Below, piece after piece: positions 26,401 through 38,396 of a DNA stretch of 64,000 bases (position 1 is the stretch's first letter; each line of letters opens with the position of its first letter). This DNA is from Taeniopygia guttata. Lineage: Eukaryota; Chordata; Aves; Passeriformes; Estrildidae. The translations under genes were made by a program, and so were the position numbers. The notes beneath the pieces were generated by a model. It saw nothing but the letters and a program-made list of their open reading frames with translations. It was not told the DNA's origin and made no database searches. The stretch spans positions 59,416,501-59,480,500 of the forward strand of contig NC_133024.1 of the NCBI RefSeq assembly GCF_048771995.1, read 5' to 3'.

Positions 26401-27944
26401 CCTCTCAACAGTGGGATACAAAGCCAAGGTGAGGCTCTTGGCCTCATTTATGACAGCAGTAGATAATGTCCCTCACCAAAATGAGCATGTGGAAAATGTG
26501 TAATAACATGCAAGATACACCACACAGAAAGAACATCTCGAAACTACACCAAAAAAAGAATTGAAAGGTTGTTCTTGCACTGTAATGTTTCAGATGAGCA
26601 CTGGCAGGAAGAAAATCCTGTGGAATATTTTTTTTAGAAGAGCAGTTTCCTTCAATAGGAAATTTAAAGGTATTCAAAGAACTCAGAATCTCTCGATCTC
26701 AGCAGTGTGCTGTTCACATTTGCCCCAGCACAGGCTTGCTGAGGTAATACACACCAGATTTTCAGTAGTGGCTAAGTAAAGATATAGAAATACATCTATA
26801 TTTGGATCATAAATGAGGCACCTCACACCTACTAAGCAGTACAGGCTCCTCTTTCCTGCAAATTAAGCCATTTGTCTGCTTTAGGAGCATTGGCTTCCAA
26901 CACCCATGATTAAACTGTGAGGCTTCTAACATTTGTTAGACATTCTTACACAGGGAGGCCAGCACAGCAAAATTCAGCAGGCCACCTCCTCTAAAATAAG
27001 ATCATCACTAATGACAATGTGTTACCTTGCATTTCTCCAAATCAGTTATTTTCTTGCTTTTTTTGGATCCATAACTTGAAGCAATTTGAAGTAATTTCTG
27101 TCTTCCAAAGATAGGTGTTCGACATCTTCAAAAAAATCCATCTTACTTTAAAAGGACCTTATACTGGATGACCAAAACTGGCTCTCATAAGGGAATGGTC
27201 TTGTTCATTTTCTCACTGGAGTGTCCTTGCAATTACTACTGAGTCACTGAGCAATGAGATGCTGGCACTAAATACATGTAAGAGAGATATAATGATCTCA
27301 AGTGAGAGAAATATTGTAGCTTGACCTACTACTGAGATATTTACAGTGCGGGTGTTTAAAAAAAAAAAAACTTCGGGACTTAAAGACAAAAATTAGCTCT
27401 TGAAGGCTTTTAAGAGACCATGTGAAGACTGGAAACTGCAGCCCATGTCCTCGCCACCTGAAGGGCTATTGGTGGAGCCCCAGATCAAGTGCAAAAACAG
27501 CTGCTGTGGACTTGTTGGAGGAAAAACAAATGGATTCCAGCAGCTCAGGGAGGTGCTGCCTGTTGGAGGCATCTTAAGGAGAGTGCCATGGACTGTGAGG
27601 CCTGGTTTCATGGACCTTTTTTTCTCTAAAAGCTCTGTTCATGCAGTGGTGGAAAAAGTGCTGACATTGCCACTTTGTTCGTTGGTACACAGATTCAGAA
27701 AAGGAAGGAAGGGCAGGTAGCAAAGCAGAGGGGAGACATAGCCCAGGGCTATTAAAAAAAAAAAAAAAAAGGGAAAAAAAGAAAGAAAATTAGACTAATT
27801 TTTAACAAGCAGTGCTATTTCTGTGTTGCACAAGAGCTGCACAAGTCATGCTGAGCCTTCTATGATTGGTATGCATATGTTTAGACTAGTGTTTCAGGAG
27901 AGGGCAAGAGAGAGTCCCAGGACTGTGGGAGACCTTCTACTTAT
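20451..27944. other. Intergenic, no gene seen
   Basis: No supported exon. Simple features are a TTTAAA-rich tandem stretch at 21,415-21,449, an (AT)n-T(n) junction at 22,191-22,213, a T-run at 24,180-24,192, an A-run at 27,358-27,370 and an interrupted A-rich tract at 27,753-27,790. Short frames at 25,730-26,450 overlap on both strands and resemble no protein family known to me. Confidence 0.5.
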
Positions 27945-28060
27945 AGCAATGAATTAATTCTAATTAGCCCTGGAAATGGGTCTCTCTGGCTCTTTGTTCT
28001 CTGAAATTGTGCTTTTCAGATGCACTCTTCTCAATTAGCAGCTAATTATGATGGTCTTGC
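27945..28060. promoter_or_regulatory. Dense TAATTA cluster, candidate homeobox-responsive element
   Basis: Within 100 bases there are four homeodomain-type cores: ATTAATT at 27,953-27,959, TAATTA at 27,961-27,966, CAATTAG at 28,032-28,038 and TAATTA at 28,043-28,048. A CTTTGTT SOX-like word lies between them at about 27,991-27,997. They form two pairs about 70 bases apart. Paired homeodomain sites are typical of forebrain and limb enhancers in vertebrates. Activity is inferred. Confidence 0.32.
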
Positions 28061-28809
28061 CTCCTTGAGGCTAGACGGGGTATAAAAAACCACACACACC
28101 CCCCCGACAGCTGTTGGAGTTTTGCCTTCAGCTTGAGCAGCAGAATTATTGATATCAGTTTCAAGGGTCTTTCACTTTTGTCCAAAATCCCTCAGAGAGC
28201 TGAAGCATTGCTATTTGTGACACTACTGAGAATTATTTGATGCTGTGGAAATACATCACATTTCCAACCCTCACCAAATGTAGTGAAAAGAAAAATAGGC
28301 AATATGTGTGACCTATAGTCTATCCCTCCTCTCCTCTCCTTTCCTGGAGCAGAGGTTATAAGGAATCCAGATGCAAACCTCAGCAGGTTTTGAAGAATAA
28401 CTAGGTGTTCCTACACTGTTTCGCTGTCATCAACCTTCCTCTTGAACTATTGTTAGATAAGGGTGGTAGAGGTCATACATGGATACAGATCACGTTTCCC
28501 ATACGCCAAGGATCCAAATCATGCATTTCTCCATTAGCTAGTTCCAGTTTTGTAGAATATTGCAAACCCAGCAAAGAGCCTTTTTGCCCTTTTGATAGTG
28601 GTTTTGGGTCTGAAATCAGGGCAGACAGGATGGGGAAGAGAGGCATGTGAGTACCAAACTCATGCTGCTGGGGCAAAATCAATGGCCCACCTTGCCCCAC
28701 ATCCTGCCTCTCTTGATGGTGGCAGGACATGCTCCATAGGGAATTGGGTGAGTACAACCTGCATTTTCCCTTTATGGACCTGCTGTCCATGAGTTTACCT
28801 GACAGCTTC

Positions 28810-28935
28810 TTGAACTAGCTGGTAGTACCAGTATCCACTGTCCTCTGCATTAATAAATCCCAGAAGTCCATAGCTCATTGTGTAAGAAATAGACTTCCTC
28901 TCATCTGCTTTAGGATGACCTCCTAGTTCAAGCAT
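28810..28935 (-). mobile_element. Possible ancient CR1-type LINE fragment
   Basis: The words GTAAGAAATAGACTTCCTC (about 28,880-28,900) and GATGACCTCCTAGTTC (about 28,914-28,930) resemble, in order, a reverse-oriented CR1-family repeat common in turtle and crocodile genomes. Similarity is short and from memory, with part of the middle missing, so this could be chance. If real, it is a very old insertion on the minus strand. Confidence 0.3.
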
Positions 28936-30769
28936 CGCTTTTTCAGTGTCACCCCTCATTTTAGGCAGCATGTATTTTCTTCTCCATGCAGGGGAGAAAA
29001 TGTTTCACTTGTTCTTTAATCTCTCTCTTTGTACAAGGGTCTGTGCAAAACACATCTGCTGAAGGACGTGACAGGATCACAGAAGCATCACAATTTTCAG
29101 CTACTTGTGGATGCACAGTTGTTCTCAGATAACAGGAAATACAGTCTGCCCAGCAGTTCTCACGTTCTTCTTGCATGACGATTTCATTTCAGATCTCCAT
29201 GGAATACTTATGGTCTGACATTTCCTTGGTAATACCAAGGAGGATTAGCAATATTAAAGGGACCCTTTGAAAGTAATGTTTTACGATAAAATTCCTTTGC
29301 AGTAAAATTAGAGATAAGACAACCCCCCTCTCAAATCGGTCAGAGCCTTTCCACATCTGGGTAAGAACTTCATGCAGATGTTAATTATTTCTGTGCTACA
29401 GTAGTCAGGCTCCCCAGACCTGGACTCAATTTCAGCTCCAAGAAAATCACACATCCTCAGCCTAGAGCGTGTCTCTGGGAAAGGAAGAAAGCCTTACACC
29501 CATAGCTATATAATATCCCTCCTTATACACATATAAAACATAGCTATGAAAACTTGTTTCCTTGTCGCAGGCATTACAGAAATGCAGTGTATGCATTACT
29601 ATTGTAATAGCTCTTGGTTGTAGTTTTTCTCTCAATGCAAAAATCTATCTCTTGAAGGTAAAACAATCATCTTTAGATTAAATTAGATTACAGAACAGTT
29701 ATGTTATCAAATAATCTCGATGAAGATTTCTAGCATTTCTCTTTCCTGCAGAAAATTGAAAGGATCACAGCAGGAAATGAATGTAGTTTGGCTGATTTAG
29801 CCTTAATTGTGTGCTAACTTATCCTCAGCTATGTATTTTGGATCAGATGGAGCGGTCAAATGCAGGAAAGTACAGAGAAAGTTTGCCCAGGGAGCTGGGA
29901 ATTTGCAGCAATGCAGGACTTCAAAAACAAGTTAAGCAAACATGAGCCAAAAAGGGCAGGGATGTATTTGATCCTGCCCTGAGCACAGAAAGGAACCAGA
30001 TAACTTCCTCGGGTCCCCTTCCGGGCTAATTCGTGTGATGACATAAAATAGCAGTAAACTAACCAAGTAGAAGTCTCTGCTTCCATTTCACATAGCACTT
30101 GTCAAGTGTGTCCTGTCTGCAGAGCAAACTTGCCAAGCCTGCTGCCTGCCTAGATGGCATGCTGGAAGCAAAAGGATAACTTGCTTCAATGGGACAGCTC
30201 AGAAAGAAGCACTGCTGTGAACAAAATCTTCCCAGCGATTGCAACATCCAAATGTTCATCCTCAGCCACATAATTCAAACTGTGACAACAGTGGAAAAAC
30301 AGCCACAAAGGAGAAAAAAGAGGAAGGGAGGGAGGGAGGAAGGTGGCCAGGAAGGCAGAAGAAGCAGGAACCTGGAGCACACCCTACACTTAGCAGAACC
30401 AGGAAGGCTCCACTCCAACAGCTACTACTTATGAGAGCAAGAGGAAGAGGGCAACTCATTGAATGCAGAAACTGCAACAACCGTCACTGATGGCAAAGAG
30501 CAACAATTGGAGAGGACTGTGTAGGTGTGAGCCAAAAAGAATAATTTACTGGAAAACACTAAAAAAAGAGATACTGTTAAAGCAAGGGTCTGTGCAGTTG
30601 TAAGAGAAATGTGTGCAGTGCCCTATAGAGTTCTTAATGCTATATTTTGTAATCACCATATTACAAGCCTTCCCAAACAAAAACCCACTGAGATATTTTA
30701 TAAAATTCAGTGTTATTACATTTCCAATACACTTGTATAGAGCCCGTTTCTACTGACACAAGCCTGTGA
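28936..30769. other. Intergenic, no gene seen
   Basis: No supported exon. A perfect 7-base inverted repeat with a 3-base loop lies at about 29,223-29,239 (CCTTGGT/ACCAAGG). A GGGAGGGA purine run lies at about 30,325-30,345. Confidence 0.5.
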
Positions 30770-31060
30770 AGTAACACAAGCATTTAAGTCTGTTTTCTGC
30801 TCCTCCTCCCTTGTCAGCCCCATTTTATTATTTCCCGATATAACAGTGCCACTGTTATTGTTGAGTACTAATGAATAAGTTTCCATCCCCTAGAAGTCAC
30901 GCCTCCATCAGCTGAGCTGTAATCATTGACCCTACATAAGCATTTGGGCTGCCTCCTGCAAAATAAAACCCAAGTATTTAAGTGAGGCCATTTCATCTGG
31001 CAATTGAGGCAGGCTGAGCACACACATGGTTAATTAGTATGGTTCAGCCAGCAGGCAATA
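30770..31060. promoter_or_regulatory. Candidate conserved non-coding element with central palindrome
   Basis: A perfect 8-base inverted repeat, ATAACAGT (30,840-30,847) and ACTGTTAT (30,851-30,858), flanks GCC, and an ATTGTT SOX-like word follows. Downstream are a GTAATCATTGAC homeodomain-like site (about 30,920) and a TAATTAG at 31,031-31,037. The block sits in an otherwise featureless intergenic stretch. Enhancer function is inferred from site grouping. Confidence 0.33.
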
Positions 31061-31579
31061 ACTCATTAAGCTACAGTAACTCAACTATGTTTGATCATGT
31101 GCTTTATGCCCCAAGGCACTTCATAAGTAAAGCAGTAAAGTCAACTTATCTACGATCTCAATTTTTCTCTCCCTCTCTTTTTTTTTCTAACCACAGAAAA
31201 CCGTGGTTAAACCACAGAGGATAATTTCTGGACACAGAACAGCTCACCACCTTCCTCCTTTTGGCAGACTGACTGCTCCTGAAGACTGGTATTGTGTCTC
31301 CTTTCAGCTTTGCTTACCCTTGGCTAAATAGGAAGCCTTTCACTCTCCTCTCTGGAGCCTCGCTCTCCTTGGGACTTGCAGCCACACCTTTCCCAAGGTG
31401 TAATGCCAGAAGCCAGTCCCAGTGATCCAGCTGAAGGGCTTATCCCCCGCATCTAATGTGTGACATCCCCATCTGTCCAACCCAGCCCGACGTTCCTTCC
31501 TTCCTTCCACAGCTGAGTCATTGCTCCATCAGAGCCTCCTTTGCAGCAGAGCTTTATCTGGCTACTCACTCCCACCGTG

Positions 31580-31980
31580 GGCCTGTGGAGCTGATTATTT
31601 CAACATAGGTGCAGAATTGTGCTTGTCTTCACTAAATTGCATCCTGTTCCTTTCCAGACCATTCCTCTAATTACTGAGATCTCCCGAGCACTAATCCCCT
31701 TCTCCCTGGTGTCTCTCGCTCTTAGCTGAAACTTTAACAAAAGGCCTCTCTGCCCCTTCATCCAAATTATTAATGAAAATACTGAATATAGCCCTGAACC
31801 TAGTCCTAGGGATATCCCATGGGATCCAGCTCAATAAATCTTTCCCATTTGACAGTGTTCACCTGGTAACTGCTTTCTGAGTACTCTCAGTCATTTCATC
31901 TAAACCTTTTCTCTTTGATTTTTGTATAAGAATGCTACATTTCTAAAAGCAAGATACTGTAGCTACAGCTTCTCCCTATT
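31580..31980 (-). mobile_element. Ancient CR1-type LINE fragment, reverse orientation
   Basis: Read on the minus strand, 31,741-31,820 translates to IFSIFINNLDEG, preceded by a degenerate GIPxxxxRTRFRA. This matches the reverse-transcriptase region that reads GVPQGSVLGPxLFNIFINDLDEG in CR1 elements. On the plus strand the flanking words also follow the antisense CR1-like amniote repeat in order: CATCCAAATTATTAATGAAA, then TTTGACAGTG, then TAACTGCTTTCTGAGTACTCTC. Divergence is high, with stops and small gaps, so the insertion is much older than the two other CR1 copies. It is a fragment with no ends and no coding capacity. Confidence 0.7.
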
Positions 31981-33480
31981 ATATGGGCAGTAAGAAAATG
32001 TTTATTTTTAATGGTTAATCCTAAGAAAACATGCAGAAGGGAAACTAATATCTACATGTCAGAGCTGATTCAGCTAGCTGCTGTCTGTGGAGGATTAGGA
32101 TGTGACCAAATGTCCCAGCCTGCCAGTTGCAAACCCATTCCAGCATTCACCAAAAGCATCTGCTGGTTATCTCCTCTGCACTAAATAGGATGATGGACTA
32201 AATGGATTTGGGAATAATTTAGTGTAGCAGTTGCTAAACTGTGGGCTTCCTGATTTCTGTGAGATTTGGATCAGGCCTGTATGAGCCCAAATTCACTTTC
32301 CAGAATCAAGTATAAGGGATTCTACCAGTGATCTCCATTCCCACACAAGTAAAAATTGCTGAGCTTCAAACTCCACATCAGAGTGGAATTTTTATTTTAT
32401 ACAAGGGGGAACAAAATCACCTAATTCATTCCTTTGTGCTCTAGTAATTTTGTGATTTGCATAATGAAATATAGGAAGACATGGTAACAAATCCACATAT
32501 ACAAAGAACTTCTTGGTTTTGCTTTTCACATCCTGCTGGAGAACAGAAGCATGCAAGAAGGCAAAATAAAACCCTGAGCACCTATAACACTGTATGGCAT
32601 GGTAATAAAATATTGCTCGCTAAAGCAAGAGCCCTTGAACTGCTCATTAGAGAAGCCCTTCCCTCTCCACTGGTTTTTAGAGGCAGCCTAGGGAGATTAT
32701 GTGCTTAAGTTAGTCATTTAAATTTAGATACCCAGAACAAACACTGCAGACTGCCCTCCTCCCTTCCCAGAACAAACTCTTCATGACAACACAAGAATCA
32801 CTCTCTTTAAAAAAGAACTGGTACCACAACCAAAGAGTTGATGAGAAAAGAAGAAGTATTTCATTTGCTCTTCAATGTGGAGGTTGTTTGTTTGTTCTTC
32901 TCACGTCAATTGTGCCTAATAACTGGACAGGAACTGATTCAAATTAAGCAAGGGCATTTCTGATCACTGGCTGAGCATTCACTTTGTGCTAACAAGAAAC
33001 TGAACTGTAAAATCAAGTCAAAATATTTTTTCTGTCATTCCCAGTGGAAGTCAAAGCTAACACACATTTGTACTTCCGCTTGCTCTGCAGGCGCCTTGGC
33101 GCCCCTTTCACTGACATTGAGTCCTGCCAGAAAAGTCCATCAGGTCTTTCAGGTTCCCACTGGCAGGAAAAGTGCCCCTCTCATTGCACCAACATTTTGA
33201 AAACAGAGAATGTGCTGAGTCTCAATGTCCTTCAAGCCTCCATAAATCACTCATAGAAAAGAGCGGAGATTAGTTGGGCAGCACTTTGTATGCCCAAAAA
33301 TCAGAGCTGAAGTAGGACCTCCAGAGTCGCTATAGAGGGATTTCATCACGAGGGAGAGAGGCTGAGCAAACAGCAAGGATGCCTTGTCACAACAACATCC
33401 TGTCCTTGCAAAAAGGAGAAAGGCTTTTGAGGGAATGACAGAGCTTTGGATCTCAGCTCCCTGAGGCAAGTTCAGGCAAG
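31981..33480. other. Intergenic, no gene seen
   Basis: No supported exon. A tandem pair of the NarI-type palindrome, GGCGCC TT GGCGCC, lies at 33,090-33,103 in an otherwise CpG-poor stretch. A short direct repeat, GGCAAGTTCA twice, lies at about 33,464-33,484. Confidence 0.5.
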
Positions 33481-33610
33481 TTCAGACTCATTACTTTCGT
33501 GCAATGGATGGTTTGGGTTTATTATTAGATCGAACGCAAAAGAGCCTTGCCAAGTTTGAAAGTTCATGATGTTACAAGCGAAGAATGGAAATGTCTTTAC
33601 CTCGCAGAGA
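33480..33610. promoter_or_regulatory. Small CpG-retaining element, weak candidate
   Basis: Six CpGs survive in 130 AT-rich bases (TTTCGTG, ATCGAACGC, AAGCGAAG, CCTCGCAG), beside a TTATTATTAGATC homeodomain-like run. The combination of AT-rich sequence and kept CpGs suggests constraint, but nothing identifies a factor or target. Confidence 0.22.
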
Positions 33611-36237
33611 GGCTAGTCTCTCCATTATGGAGCAGGCCAGTAGTTACTCAGCTCTCATTCCAAAAGATGAATGGTAGATGACTGAAGAATAGTCTGCTGG
33701 AACCCAGAGGCAGCTCTGCCCTTCAGAGCTTGTGAATGAGGGCACCCCAGCATTCTGACTCGGACTGAAATTCCCATTTCCAAGTTTTGCATTTTCTGCT
33801 GCGAGTGAGATAAACATTGATATAGCACAGAGCAAACAGAGTCCACTGTGAGGCTTATCAAGGGATTGCTGGCTACTCAAACAGAAGAAGATAGGGTGGG
33901 AATTAAATGTCTAACTCAAGTCCTGTCCCCTTGCTTACAGTTCTTCCTTGCCCTCCTCAAAATCCCTTTTCATGACAACTGGGCATTTGCTTCTGTCTGA
34001 AAGCTGAGGCTGTCCCAGAGCCTCACTGTCCTCAAGTTGGAGACATCCTCTCATTTCCAGCCTTAGCTAACAGCAGACACTTCAGACACATTTGCTTTCA
34101 TGTAGACCATCTACCCAGTTTAAATAATTTGTATCAATCCTTTGGGGCTACCTGTACTATTTCAATAGACAGCAACCATAACTATTCACAGCCCCAGTTT
34201 TGCTAAGGAAAACAAGCCAAATATTTTATTTACCTTTCGTCAATTAGGTAATTTTTCTCCCATTAGCCCAGTTTTATATCCTTATCTTCACTTCATTTCA
34301 TTAAAATATCTCTCTCAGGAAAGTGAGTTGTGTAAGCCAAGGCTTGCCAGAATCTTTATTAGGGCTGATAATGTCCTTCCTCCATGCTAGCTTTTGTACC
34401 TATTAGGTCAGCTTTGCATTTTCACAGCCACCTTGCATTTGTTCTCCACAGTCAAGTCCAGTGCTCAGGTCTGTCCAGGCCAGATGCCTTTCAACGGACA
34501 AATTTCCCAGAGCACAGCACAAAATTTCCTTTGTGAATCGCTTTGCAGTTCTGTGTTGCCGTCTCATCCTGCACATACTAACCTGCTCTGCAAACTCAAC
34601 AGTTCTTCACAGAAACTACCCTGAGCCTGCTCTGTCATGACAGTGCAATAAAGAAGGGCTCAGCAGGGTGCTCCCACTTGTTTGTGCCAAAAGCAGTCCT
34701 GTAGGTATTTCAGAAAAGCAAATCCAGGACTAATGTGTAAGGAATGTCACTGACATTCCCACCAGCTTGATGCTTTCCTAAAACACAAAAGCTGTTTCTC
34801 ACTGTGAGCCATACCTTTACCTACGTCATCATTCTTACTCTAATGCCCATCTTTTTTAGCTTCCCTGATAATTTTCCAGGTATCTACACACCAAAATCAT
34901 CTCTTGAAATTCAGCTATATTGGATCTATTTATTTAATCTCTCCTATGTAGAAAATTAATTATCTACCAATTATCTACCCATCTATTGTTTATCATTCAG
35001 ATTACTCTGGCTTGAGCTACCTCTGTTAACCTAGTTTGAATTTTCATGGGTGGAGGGTTTTTTTCACCCTCAACACCCTCTTAATTTTTATTTGCCCTTC
35101 AAATTTTGTTCTGGACCCTTCCTAACATCCAGGCCACAGTGGCCACCTGGCTAGGAGTAATTTCCCATTTTCTAAATCTGGGTTAGCACCTATGACTGAG
35201 CAGGTTTAAAGAAAAAACAGTTAAGTTTTTATTAAAGATTTCATGCAAACTAGTGAATGAGCCTTTAGGGGTTCTGGCAGGGAGATGATCTTATCTCTGT
35301 GTTAAGGTGCTCTGACTGGCTTTGTTTTCACCCATGGTGTCGCCCCTTGAATTTTCAGGCCCTAACTCCTAACAGCTTCCTTGGTTTTACCCCGAGTATT
35401 TAACATCTACCTATAGAAAACTGAATGATGGTGGGTTTTTAACTTGATGCATTATCTGAACATCTCCTGCCTCTTTCATCACTGCCTCATTGCTCACCTC
35501 TTGTCTGCTTTCTGTTTATACCACAGAGAGAACTTAGCTTCTTGCTATGCTTGCAGGGTCTAACTCAGCTTGATTTTACAGCAACTTCCTTTTTAAATCA
35601 ACCCACGGAGACTCCTTTGCTTTTCCCAATTCATTTTTGGTCCTTCTTCTTCACCAGCATCCCCCTGTTGCTTGTCCAGGTAGGTCTGAAGTCTTCCCTT
35701 ACAAAATCCTTTCCAGTTGTAAACTGGAACATGTGACACACAGCTTTTGGCATGTCTTGTTTTACAAAAAACAGTGACAATGTCAGCCCCAGCCCAGGGG
35801 TGGAGTGAGGGGCTGAGCACATGGCCTCTCCCCAGATGGGAGGTGCCACCTCCTCCTGCACAGCTCTGTGACACCTGTCCTAGCACAGGAACAGCCTGCA
35901 CAAGCCTGCACTGCTGTGCTCCCCCAAATTTCTGGCTTTTCTGGCTCTCCAGCATCTCTGGCTCATCTTAACCACAGAGCACCCCCAGAGCAGGCATTAA
36001 AGCAAAGTGTGGTTTAACAGCACAAGGCTGTGCTGTACGTTTTGGGGAGATTTTTCTCATCTTCTCTGTATAGGAAGCTCAGATCTAAAATGCCCACCGA
36101 ATGAACTAGGCCTGACTCAAATAATGCAAGATTTTACATAGAAAACTTGTGCCATTGCCATCATTCTATCCATTCTATCTCAGTTGCAGCTGCCCCTCTC
36201 TTTTTTCAGTGGCAGCTCCTGGAAATTGCAAAGTTGG
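33611..36237. other. Intergenic, no gene seen
   Basis: Unique AT-leaning sequence with no defended exon. Frames at 35,593-35,971 on both strands overlap and are unrelated to known families. No transposon recognised. Confidence 0.5.
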
Positions 36238-36287
36238 GTTTTTTTTGTTTTTTTTTTTTGGTGTTTTTTTGGTTGGTTTTTTTTTTG

Positions 36288-36330
<43 letters not shown>
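36238..36330. repeat. Long T-rich tract with 41 consecutive T
   Basis: T-runs broken by G doublets and triplets (36,238-36,289) lead into 41 uninterrupted T (36,290-36,330). This creates a Phe-rich frame on the plus strand and a Lys-rich frame on the minus strand (up to 214 codons), both artefacts of the tract. It could be the poly(A) tail of a minus-strand retroposon, but the adjoining sequence at 36,331 onward is not a recognised element. Confidence 0.95.
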
Positions 36331-38327
36331 CTGAGGACCCGTTTCCATCTGCTGCCCTGGATCTGGGGAGTGTTCCTGCTTGGAGCATCCTTCCCTGTGG
36401 TGCTGTATTTGCAGCACTGTCCCACAGTAGTGTCCTGTTCTGGGGGGGGGCTGAGCAGCAATTGGGTCTCTGCTGGTGCCTCCTTTCCAGCGTGCTAACT
36501 CTGAATAATGATGTGGCAACAGCGCTGATGTTACATGCCAGACCAAATGAATGGGAAAGAAATATTTTCATTATTTTGAAATGCCAGATTGATTTCACAT
36601 CCAGCTGGCACTACTTATATATCCTCCTTTCTCCCCCACCTATTTTGTTTAAATACTGCCCTGATTTCCCAGGCAGTGATTGTTTCTGCAGCCCCTTCTC
36701 AGGCCAGAGCTTTTGCAAAAAAAAGAAAACAAACATGCTTTGGGTTTTTTCCTACACTGACATCATTAGCTGCCCATCACTTTCACAATGAATGTGCTAA
36801 TGCTGTCATAAGGCATATGCTGTCAGTGGGGTTTTCTTCCCACCCTTGCTCTTTAACCAGAGCAGAAGTTCCCTTTTTTCTGTAATGAGAAACTGAAAAA
36901 AAACAGCCAGGACTGGCACCAGCACAGGCACCAGATACATCCCCACTCGATAAGAAGCTAGCAAGCAGGCTCAGATAAGCTCAAACCCTTGGAAACCAGA
37001 CCCTGGCTGTGCTTATTTGGTGCATCCGTCTCTCCCATGTCCAACACAGGGTAGATTTGGGGTTTTTTAGGTGGTTATCTTGGCCCCGGTTCCTTCCTGT
37101 GAAATGCAGTGGGCTCCCTGCCAGCCTCCTGCCCCTGTGTCCCCTGGGAGCAGGAGAGGCTGAAGGCAATGGAGAAGTGCTGGGAAGGGAAGCAGATCAC
37201 AGGACACCAGGCTGGGGCCCTCAGACCCTCACCTTCCTCCAGTGCCACCATGCTGCCAGCGCTGTACTTCAGGAGAGTTTATCTCATCTTGCCTTGAAGA
37301 CATCTCCTGTTTGAATCAGAATTGCCTGCTAGGCAGAGTGCTCTGTTGTCTGATGTCCTTCTGGTGGGAATTTTATCAGTTATTTCAGTTATTTATTCTT
37401 CCTTCTGTTTGTGGTATCCAGCATTAGAAGTCATTTTTTTCTTCCACTCAAGTGTTGCCCACCCAGTAGTTGCTATGATCCACCCCAGTGTATCAATGTG
37501 GTGGGAAAATAGAATTTGTAATTGATCATTTACAGGCCCTTGCAGCTGCATGTCTTTTATTCAAACACGAAAGCTCCAAATTTCAAAACTGTAGAAAGGA
37601 CTGCATATGAAAATGGAGTTAAGACTTTCAAATCTGTAAAGGCAGAAGCATGTTGTCCTTTATTTTAAAGGACAAGAGCCTTCAAAATAAAGTGCACTCA
37701 CATACTTTCAGAAACTATTCAATGCTCATCACAAAGTTACACAAGCTGAAATGTCAGAAAAAAATTACTAGAGGAAAACAGAGTAAGAAAGAGAACATGA
37801 AATCTCTCTTCTTTCTCAAATATATCTTGAGGTTTCAAGATAATGCTGTTAGAGACCTCAAAAGTAAGCAGGAATGCCCTAAAATTAATAGGAAATTTTA
37901 TAACTAACCAATGAAGAGATTTCAAAGCCAAAGTAATCTGATTAAATTAGCTGAATCCAGCTGGCATCCTCCCATATCACTCTGTATCAGCTACAATTTC
38001 TTAATAGTACAAGCCATGAGGTACAAAACTAATGCACCACAATGGCACTCAGTTCTCTGAAATACAATTAAACTTTCATTAGTCAAATTATCCCATAAGA
38101 ATAATAGCTTTCAGATTAACACAGTCATATTCCTTAGTGTTTTTTATAAGCCTGATCTAAAATATATTACATGAAAAAAAACAATTATAGAGAAAGAAAA
38201 CCCCCAAATACAGTGGTGATGAAAATCAGACTTTTCTTGAGGATATGAGAAAGAGAAGGGAAAATACCTATGAATAATGTTTGGAAATGCAGCACCTTGG
38301 CTTTTTTGCAAAACAGTGGCTCACTTG
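36331..38327. other. Intergenic, no gene seen
   Basis: No supported exon. A run of nine G lies near 36,441-36,449. Overlapping frames at 36,981-37,314 on both strands have no splice context or family resemblance. Confidence 0.5.
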
Positions 38328-38362
38328 CCTTTCTTTTCTTCTTCCCTTCTCCTTCTTTTTTT

Positions 38363-38393
<31 letters not shown>

Positions 38394-38396
38394 TTT
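38328..38396. repeat. 69-base pure pyrimidine tract
   Basis: Only C and T from 38,328 to 38,396, C-containing at the left and nearly all T at the right. Such mirror-like homopyrimidine tracts can form triplex DNA and often vary in length. A minus-strand Lys-rich frame across it is spurious. Confidence 0.95.

Noticed and set aside
36147..36791. 214-codon frame rich in Phe
   Set aside because: It is produced by reading through the long T tract. The parts on either side resemble no protein.
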